From NCBI GenBank assembly GCA_021234155.1, contig JAJEKV010000040.1:8723541-8787540 (forward strand): 64,000 nt of DNA. The letters are read 5' to 3'. The DNA is from Isoetes taiwanensis. Its lineage: Eukaryota > Streptophyta > Lycopodiopsida > Isoetales > Isoetaceae. A program made the translations under genes and the position numbers. Shown here in pieces: positions 27,761-38,135 of this stretch. Below the pieces are notes generated by a model. The model worked only from the letters and a program-made list of their open reading frames with translations. It had not been told where the DNA came from and searched no databases. How positions within the stretch are numbered: position 1 is the stretch's first letter; every line of letters begins with the position of its first letter.

Positions 27761-30180
27761 AGTGGAATGCATATGCCAGAATCTTGGAACGTAGGCTTAT
27801 GATGAGCCTAAGGCATTCTCTAGGGCCAACATGCACCAAGAGGTGCCATGACCACAGGGTCATGGGAGAGAGGAAGTGAGGCATAGTGGGCTTATGATGG
27901 GACATCCGTCGGATGCTCTATGCCACTTCATGCAGGCTCAAGACACCCCACTGCTAGGGCATGGTGAAGGTTAGTAAAGTGATCATGCACGATGATGGGA
28001 TCGGAGACATTCCCTAGCTGAAACCCTGGGGCATGATGCATCGGGAGTACTCGGCACCTGCAATTGAAAGGGCTGCAGCACTTGATCATGTAAGCAATGA
28101 TAGGATCATCTTAAATGGTCCTAAGCTCAAATCTGAAAGGGCCAGCGACGAGTAAGGTGGTAGGGTAACCTTGAGCTGGGGTAGTTCGCCTGGCGGAGGT
28201 AGGTAGAGGTGGTCCCCTTAAACCACAAATTTATTAACTAAACTAATCTAATGTGCTACTCGTGCAAGGAGAAGCGAGCACGAGGAGGGCTGACACGAGA
28301 AGATGGGGGAGCCATGATTTAGATTTAAATTATGAACCCTAATAACTCTTATAGTAATGTTTTGATTTATTATAGGGAGTAACCTTGTTAAGGCTATATA
28401 ATTCTTGTATAAGTACAAATATAGCCTAAATTTTGACAATTAACCTTAATAGGAAGTTGATCATTTAAATTAAATTAAAGTTGTATACTCTATGTTGTTT
28501 TGCAGGATAGTGTAGGTTCGGCCACCCAGCTGCTAAATGCCGAGACAGCATTGTCTCATAGAGAATGACGCTCCAGGAATATATGCCATAAACACGTGAT
28601 ATTCCTGACTCGCCACCATACAAGTCTACCTTCATAACCTTGTATACCTTAGAAAGTGTAATGGGATGCATATCTAAGTTAAATGTTAACTTAGATAACC
28701 TTAGGATAAGGCCCATTTCCATGGCCTATCCTATTGGGCAACCGCCACACGGCCCCATCCCATTGGTGCCACGCGGCATCCATGTGACCATAACCTATAT
28801 TGGCCCAACCCCTAACCTCAGACCTCTTCCCCTAATCTCTAGCACTTGAGCACTTCATCTTCACCAAACCCTCAGCTTTGAGCATCGCTCGTCGTGAGCA
28901 TAGCCCGTAGCAGCCCCTAAGTGTGTGCACGATCTTGGAGGAGCACACTCTATCAGCAAGTCAAGGAGCATGGAGACGCCAGAATGGGAGGGAGTGCTCC
29001 CCGCGTAGGTGGAGCAGAGTTCGAGAGTAGTTCATCCGAGGTTAGCACTCCGTGATGGGTCTCAGATGTTGTATCTAGAGTAGAGCCATCCTAGAATCCC
29101 TTGTTGACATCTTGAACCCTAATCAAGGAACCCTAACTATAAGTTAGATATGTATGATTAGGTTAAGATGTTCTTATGATGTTACCATGATAAGGATGTG
29201 AGGTGATGATGGTTGATCATGCTTGCTCCTCTTTGTATTGGAAGGGGGTAGAGACCTAGTAGCCTTACTTAGTAGTATGCTCCAGTTTAGACCCCTTAGT
29301 TCCTATTATGATGCGCCGCGCATAGGAACCCACCGGACTATGGAAGCTATGATGTGACTCAAAGACTACACAACGGGCTAGAGGCACAAAGGGAGGGAGG
29401 ATCCTCACGAGCGTACCGGGACTTATAGTGGGCTAGGCTTATGGTCGTCACTGCAGGTTTGCATGGGTCCGGCTAATCTCCGGGGCAATGTGCCGCCCCT
29501 GCCTCCTCAAGGGCTGCGCGCTGGCTTGGCTCTTGTTTTGGGAGGTTGGTTCTGGGGATCTAATCGCAGGCTCACCATTCTAGCCACTGCGGAACCTCTA
29601 GACTCGAGAAGGGGAGATGCAACCTTCCCGCCTCGACTCGACCAGGAGATGCAACCCTCGAGTAATTCATGGGTGATGCCATGGATTAAGGATCCCGAAG
29701 GCTAGAGTCATGACAGAAAGCTTGATCTAGCTCACCGCAAAGTATGCACATGTGAGGGGCGGATGGAGGGTCAACCCTAGCCATTTGTCTATAGCCAGCC
29801 TCAGCCATTGATATGACTCCTACCGCTTCTATCTTGAGGCCTATCCAGCCACCGACTCCTATGAGTCGGAGCCACGGGTAGGAGCTCGTGTTTTATGGCA
29901 TGTGATTATCTTCCTTGGCGCTATGGTTATGGATGAGCTACCCTTCTCGAGTAGTATGATGTATTATTATTACAGTTCCGATGCATGTTTATGCTTCCAC
30001 AGGATAGAGCCTATAGGGAAGGGCTGCTAAGACACCTTTCAGAACCCCTTCCCAAGACTACTTCAAGTGATCCCGCAGAAAGGGATGACTCTGAAATTCC
30101 GTGGCGGTCAGCAGTAGGACCTGATGGGATTTCTCTACTGAGTGTACGTATGATATTTTAGTGTAGGAGCGTCACACATT
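27761..30180 (+). other. Non-coding, possibly LTR or downstream part of the gypsy remnant
   Basis: No convincing gene. The sequence directly follows the pol remnant, is more G-rich than its surroundings, and has the look of long plant gypsy LTRs (many TGATGATGG and GGGATGATTC-like words, ending near 30,176 with GAGCGTCACACA). I could not find a second LTR or a TG...CA pair, so the LTR assignment is inference only. Confidence 0.3.
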
Positions 30181-31440
30181 CTATAGACTGCTCCAGAAGG
30201 TTCACTTTTGCATAGAGTACACTACCACGATTAGATTACATAGTCACGATCATCATGTGTTAAATTGCTGGAGTTTCCAATGCCAATTATTGCTTATTTG
30301 CCAGGTGCAACTCTTTTAGAAACTGCAAAAGAGACCAAGACTATGGAAACAACTTACTAAGCAATAGATGTCTCATCTTGTAAAATGCTCTACTACTTTA
30401 ACTTAGTCACATTCTATAAAAAATCAGTCTGAAACTACACAGTAAAAGTGCTACTAGTAAAAGTGTTATTGTCAAGTAAAAGAACCCCATCTAAGGGGCA
30501 AGGAAACTTGCATCAGGTCAAGGTCAAGCTCTTACGTGGAAACTATAAGTTTCGAGTCACTGCCAAGCAAAAGATTGGCACATCAGGGCCTTCTTTGTAT
30601 TCCCAAAGACTTGTACTCGCATTACATAAAACATATGATGAAGCCGAGGGACATCTTAACCTCGGAAGTGACACCCATTGAATCATGATAAAAACAAAAT
30701 TAGTATTTGCTTAACCTCAGTCTTTTGTACCTTATGTTGGATCTCTTTAGCAAGCAAAGCCAATATATCTCTCCTTTACAAAACAGGTTGTTGCACTGTG
30801 CTACTCTTGCATGTAAATGCAAATCGCATCTGCAACAATGAAAATCATGGAAACAAATATAAATAACTAGCGCAAATCATGAAAAGAACAAGAATACCTT
30901 TTGAACTAACTTCTGAAATGCGAAGAAAATGGTTCGAATCTTGATAGCACAGAATCTTGGAAAATAAATCTAAGACTAGCAACTAAGACTGACATCACAT
31001 TGTGAAACGTTAAAGAAAGCAAAAAAAAAAAAACATGAACAGACCTGTTCAAAAGAAAGATGCCAAAGAGATGCAAGCTCATGTTGCCTTATTACGACTG
31101 ACCCATTTAGACGGAAAACAGGAATGTTTTAGAAAGAAAAATAAATTTGATTCTTCTTGGAAAACAAGAAGCACAAATTGTTAGGTATTTATCATACAGT
31201 GGAAAGAATAGGGTACATTTAACAGGAACACACGAGAAAAATTTTGTTACATTTGAATGCACCCATTTCGCATTTTGTCATGCCATAGCTCCAAATTTCT
31301 AAGCTCTGACTCTTTATGTGTTCGTGATCTTGCGTACCTTTTGTGACCGCTTAATGATACACCCTCTAAATCCAAGATCAATATACTAAAAGAAGGGGAA
31401 AGAGATCGCATAGCGAAAATGAACTTACATATACAAGGCA
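30181..31440. other. AT-rich intergenic DNA, no gene recognised
   Basis: Only short open frames without recognisable motifs, plus one A12-13 run near 31,021-31,034. Nothing else supportable. Confidence 0.5.
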
Positions 31441-31619
31441 GTATCTATGGCGCCTCGGCCCTTCAAGAATGCCTAAAGTATCATATGCGGACAGCCTCTA
31501 CCATCTTCCCTTCTCACCTAATCTAAGGCTCTTGGTGGTGGAACGATTGGTGGTTCGCCAGTCCGTATACGTGACGCTTTGATTCAAAACCCCTATCTAG
31601 TCACGATGTTGCATTTATA

Positions 31620-32070
31620 CGGGTCAACATGGTGAAACCCCTGGGGTGGAGCAGTAAGAAGTAAAGTAAAGTGTTGTGGCATTATCAAGTACAGAAGCTG
31701 AGTACATTGCAGCCACACACGCAGCTAGAGAAGCAATTTGGTTGAGAAGGCTTCTCGAATCATTGCATGAAGTTTCAGTCAAGGAAGCAACAATAGTCTT
31801 TAGTGACAATCAAGGATCTATCGCTTTGACAAAGAATCCTAAGTTTCATGCACTAACGGGCTATTATTCGTGACTCAAAGATCATTTTACAAGGCAACAG
31901 TGTCAATGAAGAAATACTAGAACTCAAGTTTGTGAGAAATGTGATGAGATGGTAGCTCTATATATTTACTAAAAGCACTAGCCCGAGACAAATTTTGGAG
32001 AAGCTAAGGTAGTTCTCTAGGATTGGTTGAGATATCTTCAAGACATTGGAGAACTGCGGTTCGAGGGGAG
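31620..32070 (+). pseudogene. Ty1/copia RNase H remnant
   Basis: An open stretch at 31,676-31,873 reads VALSSTEAEYIAATHAAREA, then WLRRLLESLHEVSVKEATI and SDNQGSIALTKNPKFHA. These are hallmark residues of the copia RNase H C-terminal half. The frame then breaks, but DHF and DEMVA-like pieces and a degenerate end of the polyprotein continue to about 32,040. A purine tract CGAGGGGAG at 32,062-32,070 abuts the LTR. Reverse transcriptase and everything upstream are missing, so this is a 5'-truncated element. Confidence 0.85.
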
Positions 32071-32320
32071 TGTTGAGAGAGTCACAGTCGGGCGGTTCAG
32101 CCCGAAGAATACGCTTCCAAATGTGACGCGGTCATATGATGACGGACAAAGCCAAAAGAAGTAAGATGAAGAGGCACGATCCTCCTTAAGGGATGTGCCT
32201 GCCCATTATAAATAGCATCTCAGTTAACAATTTCACGGGCCATATTCCAACCAGCATAATCCATCCTTTGAGTTTTGTTCTCCTTTAATTGCTTGCTTTT
32301 GTGATAATATTCATGACATA
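32071..32320 (+). mobile_element. 3' LTR of the truncated copia element
   Basis: Starts with TGTTGAGAGAGTC directly after the purine tract, the normal position of a 3' LTR. A TATA box (TATAAATA) lies at 32,217-32,224, in the right place for an LTR promoter. The right boundary is not certain. A CA ending near 32,320 is a guess, because there is no 5' LTR to compare and I saw no clear target duplication. Confidence 0.6.
32217..32224 (+). promoter_or_regulatory. TATA box of the copia 3' LTR
   Basis: TATAAATA about 147 bases inside the LTR, as expected for the U3 promoter of a plant copia LTR. Confidence 0.5.
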
Positions 32321-32708
32321 AAAAGGGGATACAATAGAAAAATGCATGCCAAACAGAGCATTTTCCAAGTTCAAGATCCATAACTACAATTGCATGGTAT
32401 CAGAGATAGCATACGGCAAAGCACAATAAGAAATTCTATGTGACCAAAAAGTTAGGTGTGAGTAAAATTACCTGTTTAAAGGGCCATCTTGATTGTCCAG
32501 CAACAAAATGTAATATTTCATAATTTTCGTTGCCTCAGGTTAAAGAGAGAGCCAATGTTCATTCACAGGATTGTCATCCCTGGAGGATACAACAATCAAA
32601 CCTGCATATACAATTAAATCATTAATACTTTGTGCATTGAACTCCATGAAAGACTCAGAACTGGCAGCTATCGCCTATGCAGGGTGTAGCCATGAAGGGG
32701 AGAAGCAA
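32321..32708. other. Intergenic, no gene recognised
   Basis: AT-rich sequence between the copia LTR and the minus-strand gene fragment. I see no motif to support a feature. Confidence 0.4.
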
Positions 32709-33066
32709 TCATTTAGAAGCAATGCGTTCTATGGTAGCCACAATGCCGTTATCATGGTTCACCTCTGAAGCCTCAAGATTTTCCACCGCAATCTCCTCAA
32801 GCTCATGCCTTGCAAATATTTCCCCCTTTTGAATATGCATTATAAGGGATTGTAAAATCCCTAAACTTCGACTACAAAAGAGCTGCATATTCCTTGCCAG
32901 CAGCTTCATGCATTAATTGATGCTTGAGCTCCAGAGAGTAAGACGTCATTATATCCACAGCCAATTCAAAAAAGTTTGGAATCTAGGAGCATCATTTCCC
33001 CTCGCTGTATGTAGGTTTGCCTCTACCGAGCCTGCACAGATCTTCACAAACCCCATAACGAAATTG
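32709..33066 (-). pseudogene. 3' end of an unrecognised gene, frame-disrupted
   Basis: On the minus strand, after a good acceptor (CTCTCCTTTTAG, cut at 33,066), the DNA reads NFVMGFVKICAGSVEANLHT and APRFQTF. It then shifts frame at a T6 run into FELAVDIMTSYSLELKHQLM and HEAAGKEYAALL, meets a TAG, and in a third frame continues IMHIQKGEIFARHELEEIAV, ENLEASE and IERIASK before a stop at 32,709. The pieces look like real protein (amphipathic, charged, no low complexity) that was once one frame. I do not recognise the family. It could be a pseudogene, or a real terminal exon damaged by homopolymer errors. It is divergent to the EDM2-like gene. Confidence 0.4.
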
Positions 33067-33811
33067 CTAAAAGGAGAGGTAATTCCCTTAATTTTTTTAA
33101 ATTTCTCAGCCATAGATGTAAAAAAATAAATGATCTAATGGCATAGATTGAATTTCAGTGAGGTAGATTGCAACGTGGACAAGCTAGAATTGATGGAAAT
33201 ATTGTAAAGGCGAGCGCCGTATATATCGGACGCTGACATGTTATAGCCACAGGCATATCCGTGGTATATCCGTGTCTTTGACATGTTATAGCCACGCCCA
33301 AAAAAAATTACACGGCGTTTTTGACTTAGCGGATTTCTTGCTATTTAAGGCTGGCTATAACATGCCCAGGTCCAACATTTACCGCGATGGTTGTAAAGGG
33401 GGTTAGGCAAGCCTGCTAATAAATAAATAAATAAAAAGGGATGAAAAATGCCAGGCTCCAAAAAATAAAATAAGATCACGCTAGAAGCTATTCACTAGCG
33501 TATGGAGACAGTTAGGTTTTCGTGGTGACGGTTAGGTTTGTACATGCACGTTTGTTAAGACAGCCTGTCCTATGTGTACCAGCTCTTTGCTGCCAACCTG
33601 GAGGTTTTAGCATGCATGAGAAACCAGCGATGGCCTTGCATTGCTTAGCAGGAGAGCTGAATTGAAGATCTCTTAGAATCCGGCTATGTCTATCTCTGCC
33701 TGTTCGCCTTGCACAATTTTTTGTCATGGCCAGAACGTTTGCCAAGACCAAGATCTCTAGAGATCCTTCTTCCCAAATCCGTACTACTCTCTTCTTTTAA
33801 ATTCTTCGGCC
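33067..33811. other. Intergenic/upstream region of the EDM2-like gene
   Basis: Holds the CATGTTATAGCCA repeat structure at 33,235-33,364 and a short AAAT-type tract at 33,419-33,437. The promoter of the downstream gene should lie here if its start is at 33,812, but I see no decisive TATA box. Confidence 0.4.
33235..33364. repeat. Compact direct and inverted repeat (CATGTTATAGCCA)
   Basis: GACATGTTATAGCCAC occurs at 33,235-33,250 and again at 33,280-33,295, and its reverse complement TGGCTATAACATG lies at 33,352-33,364. Between them TATCCGTG occurs twice. The arms could pair into a hairpin with a loop of about 55-100 bases. A small MITE-like remnant or a regulatory palindrome are both possible. 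Confidence 0.6.
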
Positions 33812-34227
33812 ATGAAGCTGCGAAGAGATGGGTTTTTTGGGGGTTTTGATAGCTTGCAAGAGCTGGAGCATCATTGTGTGGAGGTCTTTAAGCGAGCTCA
33901 TGAAGAAAAACATGCTTTACAATGTATCGTTCGATGCCAGAGTGTTTCTGCTGGCGTTGAATCAACTGAAGGATTAACATTGAGAGCAGAATCAAGCCAG
34001 GTTGCACCTGCAAGGCGTCTGGATGATTTCTTCATTTACGACTCTGGGGGGATTTGTGTCCCGATTGAGCAAGTTCCGTATGAAGGGGACCCTGTGGACG
34101 AGGATTTGGAGCTGCCTAGGTACTATGTGGCGACAATTAGTGGTGGTCTTGTTTCAGAGATACACACATGGAAGGTGGAGTTAGAAGAGAATCCTTTCTT
34201 TCTTGTGAAGGACGTAATCGGTGACTG
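33812..34227 (+). CDS. EDM2-like exon 1 (RFTS-like N-terminus)
   Basis: Open from ATG 33,812 to the donor GTAAGT at 34,228; the exon ends in phase 2. It encodes a helical, charged N-terminus (SLQELEHHCVEVFKRAHEEK) and then the DDFFIYDSGG and EIHTWKVELEENPFFLV segments, which align in spacing with the N-terminal domain of EDM2 proteins. Confidence 0.75.
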
Positions 34228-37200
34228 GTAAGTTTTTCCTTTTCCTTACATAGTTTGGAAATTCTAAGGGTCAAGATGTAGAACTTGGAACGCAAGTTGA
34301 GGGACTGGTGCCCAAAATGTATAGCAGACATTCCTTCCATCCATAGCTCCAAGACATCTCATGCATCAAAGTACACTCTGTTCAAAAGAATGATCTGACC
34401 CAATTAAAAAAATAACGTGGTTTTGAAATCCTGATTATCTTCAGATGGTTATGTTTAGATTTTAGAGGAAAGGCTAAGCCTCGACATCTGTTTGTCATCC
34501 AATTTAAAATAGAATGCACCAGCTCTTTCGCATTAAGCATTTTGTAAAATGCACCAGTGCGCTTGTGACAAGTGAACCTTTTGATATTTAGGATAGAACT
34601 CCGAAAGCCTGCCAAGAGATTTTCAGAATTTTTTAGGTGTGCGCTTCTTGTTGCGCGCAAATTATGCTTTCTTAAAAACTGCTTGCCATGTTCCAAGGAA
34701 GCAGCACGGGACCATTTTAGCAGGTATAAACATTGCACTCTAAAGTCACGATGGTAGACAGGTTTTCTAACTTGGCTTGCTGTTGCTAGTTATGCAATGG
34801 GGGAGGCTAACGAGAATGATCTCCTTCAACAGCATGCTCTAGTGGAAAAAGTTCTCAATGGAGATACTAAATTGAAAAGCATGTTGGTAAGCAGTATCAT
34901 CTGTTCCCTTTGGGTGTTAGTTTCATAGAAGTCATCAGTTCAGGTCAACATTCAAAATTGCAACCTGATTTGCACTCTGATAGATAATTTAAGTCAAGAC
35001 CCGAAGAAAATACTTGAAGTAGTGATAAAGAAGACTGAGATACAAGGTCTGGTTATCTAAGAATTGTATCTTTTTGGCTTTACCGATTGAGAAAGCAGAC
35101 AGATACATGTTCTGGTTATGCAAGAATTGTATAGCTTTTTGTCTTTACTAGTTCTACTATCTCCACTAACTTGGCCATGAACATAACTTCTAGCATTAAT
35201 TTTTCACTAACAACTTGATTGACCTTGACTTGACTTTATACATCATTATTGTCAGAAACTGAGGACGGGCATGATGGATACTGAATCCATTACCTCCTGA
35301 TTGCAAATCAAGTGCTCTACTACCGTCCTACTTTCTGCTCGATGCTGGGGTCATACTGTGTCCAGTATATATTTGAACATCTCGTGGAACCATCGATTAA
35401 CCATGGTTTTGTTTGCAAACCAATGCTACATTCATAGAGCTGCGTACTTATCACCATCCTGTGTCACAAACAAAACATGCTCCCATGTCACACAGGTCCC
35501 ATTTTTTTTATCCAATATTCTGACATCCCCCTTCAAGTAAATATGATTTTAAGCCCTCCCTAAGACAACCAAGCCTGGTTTTGAGCTGCAAGAGTTTTGG
35601 TGAAGATAGTTCAGTATGGCTAAATTCTACCTTCTCACGAGCATGATGATAAAAGTTTCAACATGTTTTCTGCATACGTGCAGGACAGGGACTGTTGAGA
35701 GTTTGCTATTCTGAGAAACATGAACAAAAGTTTTGAATATTTTGGTGAGAAACTGTCTCAGGCGTTGCTGCACACAGAGGTCCTTGTTGTTATAAAGGGA
35801 GATTGTGTAACTTTTACTTTGCCACGAGAACAGAGTTCATTGTTCTTCTGCCAATGTCACGACAGTGGATGTGATGTGTAGAAAAGACCTTCAGTGGCAG
35901 TGCCCTTGAGATACGCACAAATTTTTTTTGCTACCTTTTATTAAGACAACATTGGTGAAACCATAGATTTCTGGGCAGTCAGTGAAAGAAAAATAAAGGG
36001 GCACTTGTACAAAGTGGTATCTGCTGCAGTGAGGATCATTGATTCAGAGGTCTGTGTTAACTGGAGTTCATTCCAGCTAAGGGTCAATCTTGGTGCTTGC
36101 TTGAGACATTAAAAGGCTCGTTCTTAGTCTGCACACAAGCATTTCCCCTTACATCAATGCAAGACTTTCAGGCTCCATTTATGAACTTTGCGTCTAGCAT
36201 AATACAGTTTTCTAAACATCAGAATGACACCTCTCCCGCCATTAGCTTGTACATACTAACTGAGGTGCCAAGTGATCGTCCTTAAACCCATTTTCCTTAA
36301 CCTTTGTAATACAGAAAAGACATAGAAGGCCCATCATCAGTCTTGTTACTCTCAGACTGACTTCAAGTCATTTCCCATTGGCTAATTATAAGGTCCAAAA
36401 CATGAAGTCATACTACCAATCTAAGGTCCTGTCAAATAACACGGAAGCTTGTGCAAACACGCAAAATGATGATGTGGCAGCTGACGAGTAGCGGTATCCC
36501 ACTTTTAGGAAGATAGGACTATATGCATGTGGTGGATGGCTGAAAGGCAATTATGACCAATTTTTGTATTGTTCGGGATAAACTGTGCTGGTTCATAGGC
36601 GAAGTCGTTTTTGCTACATACAGTTAATTGCCCAGCTCTTAACATCCTTAATTGCCCAGCTCTTAACATCCGAACTTCCCTTTTCTGGTCCAAGACATGT
36701 AGTTCACTAAGAAGATTAATTATCAAACCTTGATTACTATTTGACTTATTTATTTAAAAAATTTATCCGCAAGCATGTTAAAGATTGCATCTTAACTTAG
36801 TTACTTGCTTCTGCTGCAGAATGTCAAGAATGTTTTTGAAATATTTGGATTGATGGACCGCTATGATAGTGCAGTAACCCCTCACATTCAAGAACACCAT
36901 GATGGAAGTTATATTTGTGCTATTTGTGATGATGGTGGGAACCTCGTATGGTATGTAACTTCACAACTCTGTCAAGATAAAATAGTATATTTATCTGATA
37001 TACAAAACTTTATTTTGTGATATGTACGAGCTTGTATATGCTCAGTAATTGCACTGAGATGCATTATATTTGCAAGGTACAAAATGTCTAGTTTCATTAC
37101 GCATTCTTCTCTACAAGGCTCCAACTTGTCGAGAATCTGGACTCCAAATGATCTAGAGAGAATGCTAAGAATATCATTTGTTCAATAAACCAAAGGAATA

Positions 37201-38135
37201 ATCCTTGACGGAATATTGATGGAATTGTGGATGCTTTTAGTTGCTTTCTGTCTTTATCACTGCCATCGATGTCATTTCCCTATTTGTAAACAGCTGTGAA
37301 GGTTTATGTTTGCGTTCCTTCCATCCAACACCAGAACCAAGCTGTCCTTCAATTTGTCTCCCAGATACACAGGTTAAAATTATTCTTGCCCTTTACTATC
37401 TGTTTGGTTTGACCTATTTAATTTTTCAACGTTTTTGCAGGATGCACATTTTATTTGTTTAAATTGTAAATACAATCAGCATCAGTGCTTTAAGTGTGGA
37501 AAGCTTGGTTTTTCAAGTGGCTCAAAGAAGGAGGTCGGTCGTTTCTGGCCATAACAATATTACATCATTTGCCCACGTGAACAAATAATTTTGATTCTGT
37601 GTCCTTTTTCCAGGTGTATAAATGTTCTGTGCAGAACTGTGGCTGTTTTTATCATCTATCTTGTCTCCCACGATTTTCTAAAAGAGGCCAAAAAGTATTT
37701 CAGTGTCCATTGCATAAATGCGCCAAATGCAAGCTGGGCGACGAAGGCACCCATTTAATCCCATGCCGTCGTTGTCCTCGATCATGGCATCGCCACTGTA
37801 TAGCAGAGTGAGCGTCTTTTCAAAAAAAGACATGATTTTCCTGATCTGCTTTCCCGAGAATGATTAGTTTTCCATGCTATTCATGCAGCAAGATCCGATT
37901 TCAAGACGATATTCGTCCAGTTGATGATCTAGAAGAAGTGAGAGGTTGGGTAGTTCCGACAACATTTTTGTATTGTCTGTAAGTAATTTGATTTCGATCA
38001 ATATGTATTTGTGACTGAGAACGAGATTTTTCACTTGCTGGTTATCTGTTTACTAGGAGACATGAACTTGACCCCTCGCTAGGTGCACCGCCTTGGAACA
38101 AGATCATCTTTCCACAATCTATTGTGTCTGCATGA
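33812..38135 (+). CDS. EDM2-like composite zinc-finger chromatin protein, 8 exons, C-terminally short
   Basis: Proposed exons: 33,812-34,227, 34,790-34,886, 36,820-36,950, 37,294-37,372, 37,441-37,533, 37,614-37,807, 37,889-37,978 and 38,057-38,135. All have GT/AG borders and join in phase to about 392 codons ending at TGA 38,133-38,135. Residues ~70-145 (DDFFIYDSGG, then GLVSEIHTWKVEL) resemble the RFTS-like N-terminus of EDM2 and DNMT1-type proteins. Residues ~204-337 carry the EDM2 zinc-finger block: CAICDDGGNLV, CLRSFHP, HQCFKCGKLG, CGCFYHLSC, CPLHKCAKCK and CRRCPRSWHRHC. Residues ~338-392 match the conserved segment after the fingers (FLYCLRHELDPSLGAPPW, IIFP). Known EDM2 acts in the nucleus on H3K9me2-marked intronic repeats and on RNA processing. 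The long C-terminal half is missing, so this may be a short paralogue or a truncated copy. The start codon is the first ATG of the exon; upstream exons are possible. Confidence 0.8.
34790..34886 (+). CDS. EDM2-like exon 2
   Basis: Acceptor TTGCTAG, donor GTAAGC. Completes a Cys codon with exon 1 and reads YAMGEANENDLLQQHALVEK, ending in phase 0. It is short and charged. In EDM2 this region is longer, so a piece of the usual linker is missing or lies in unseen exons. Confidence 0.65.
35145..35790 (-). repeat. Dispersed repeat R1, copy 1 (in intron 2)
   Basis: About 645 bases closely matching 51,967-52,615 in the same orientation, including GGCCATGAACATAACTTCTAG, GATTGACC/TG-TTGACTTGAC and GTTTTGGTGAAGATA. 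Differences are small indels and substitutions. It contains the tRNA-like core at 35,272-35,336 on the minus strand. Confidence 0.8.
35272..35336 (-). tRNA. tRNA-like element or tRNA pseudogene (anticodon-loop TGC)
   Basis: Minus strand: starts GGACGGTAGTAGAGCAC, has a 5-bp stem CTTGA/TCAGG around loop TTTGCAA (TGC in the anticodon position, Ala) and a perfect 5-bp stem ATGGA/TCCAT around loop TTCAGTA that resembles a T arm (pol III box B type), and closes with CCGTCC pairing to the 5' GGACGG. The D arm is shortened and four extra bases precede the acceptor 3' strand, so a working tRNA is unlikely. A SINE head or tRNA relic fits best. Confidence 0.4.
36112..36240 (+). repeat. Dispersed repeat R6, copy 1
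   Basis: TTACATCAATGCAAGACTTTC, TTATGAACTTTGCG and AATGACACCTC reappear in reverse complement at 54,493-54,600. Confidence 0.7.
36820..37372 (+). CDS. EDM2-like exons 3 and 4 (first zinc finger)
   Basis: Exon 3 is 36,820-36,950 and exon 4 is 37,294-37,372. The donor GTATGT at 36,951 is chosen over GTATGG at 36,946 because it restores V-C-C-E-G across the junction, the EDM2 finger pattern CxxC...CCEG.CLRSFHP. Exon 4 ends in phase 0 before GTTAAA. Confidence 0.8.
37441..37807 (+). CDS. EDM2-like exons 5 and 6 (second and third fingers)
   Basis: Exon 5 (37,441-37,533) follows a strong acceptor TTTTTGCAG and reads DAHFICLNCKYNQHQCFKCG. Exon 6 (37,614-37,807) reads VYKCSVQNCGCFYHLSCLPR, then CPLHKCAKCK and CRRCPRSWHRHC. 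All expected Cys and His ligands are present, so the zinc-binding block looks functional. Confidence 0.85.
37889..38135 (+). CDS. EDM2-like exons 7 and 8 and early stop
   Basis: Exon 7 (37,889-37,978) reads KIRFQDDIRPVDDLEEVRGW then VVPTTFLYCL, and exon 8 (38,057-38,135) reads RHELDPSLGAPPWNKIIFP followed by QSIVSA and TGA. Family members run on for several hundred residues after the FP motif. Here the following 1 kb shows no further conserved segment. Confidence 0.75.

Larger units (their letters stand above)
34887..36819 (+). other. Intron 2 of the EDM2-like gene, repeat-rich
   Basis: About 1.9 kb between donor 34,887 and acceptor TTCTGCTGCAG at 36,819. It holds a ~645-bp dispersed repeat (35,145-35,790) with a tRNA-like core, a segment repeated in inverted orientation at 54.5 kb (36,112-36,240), and a 23-base tandem duplication (TTAATTGCCCAGCTCTTAACATC, roughly 36,625-36,670). 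Confidence 0.7.

Noticed and set aside
27761-30180. Defined 3' LTR of the gypsy remnant
   Set aside because: I could not locate a purine tract with a following TG, a CA end with a target duplication, or a partner LTR; kept only as a low-confidence description.
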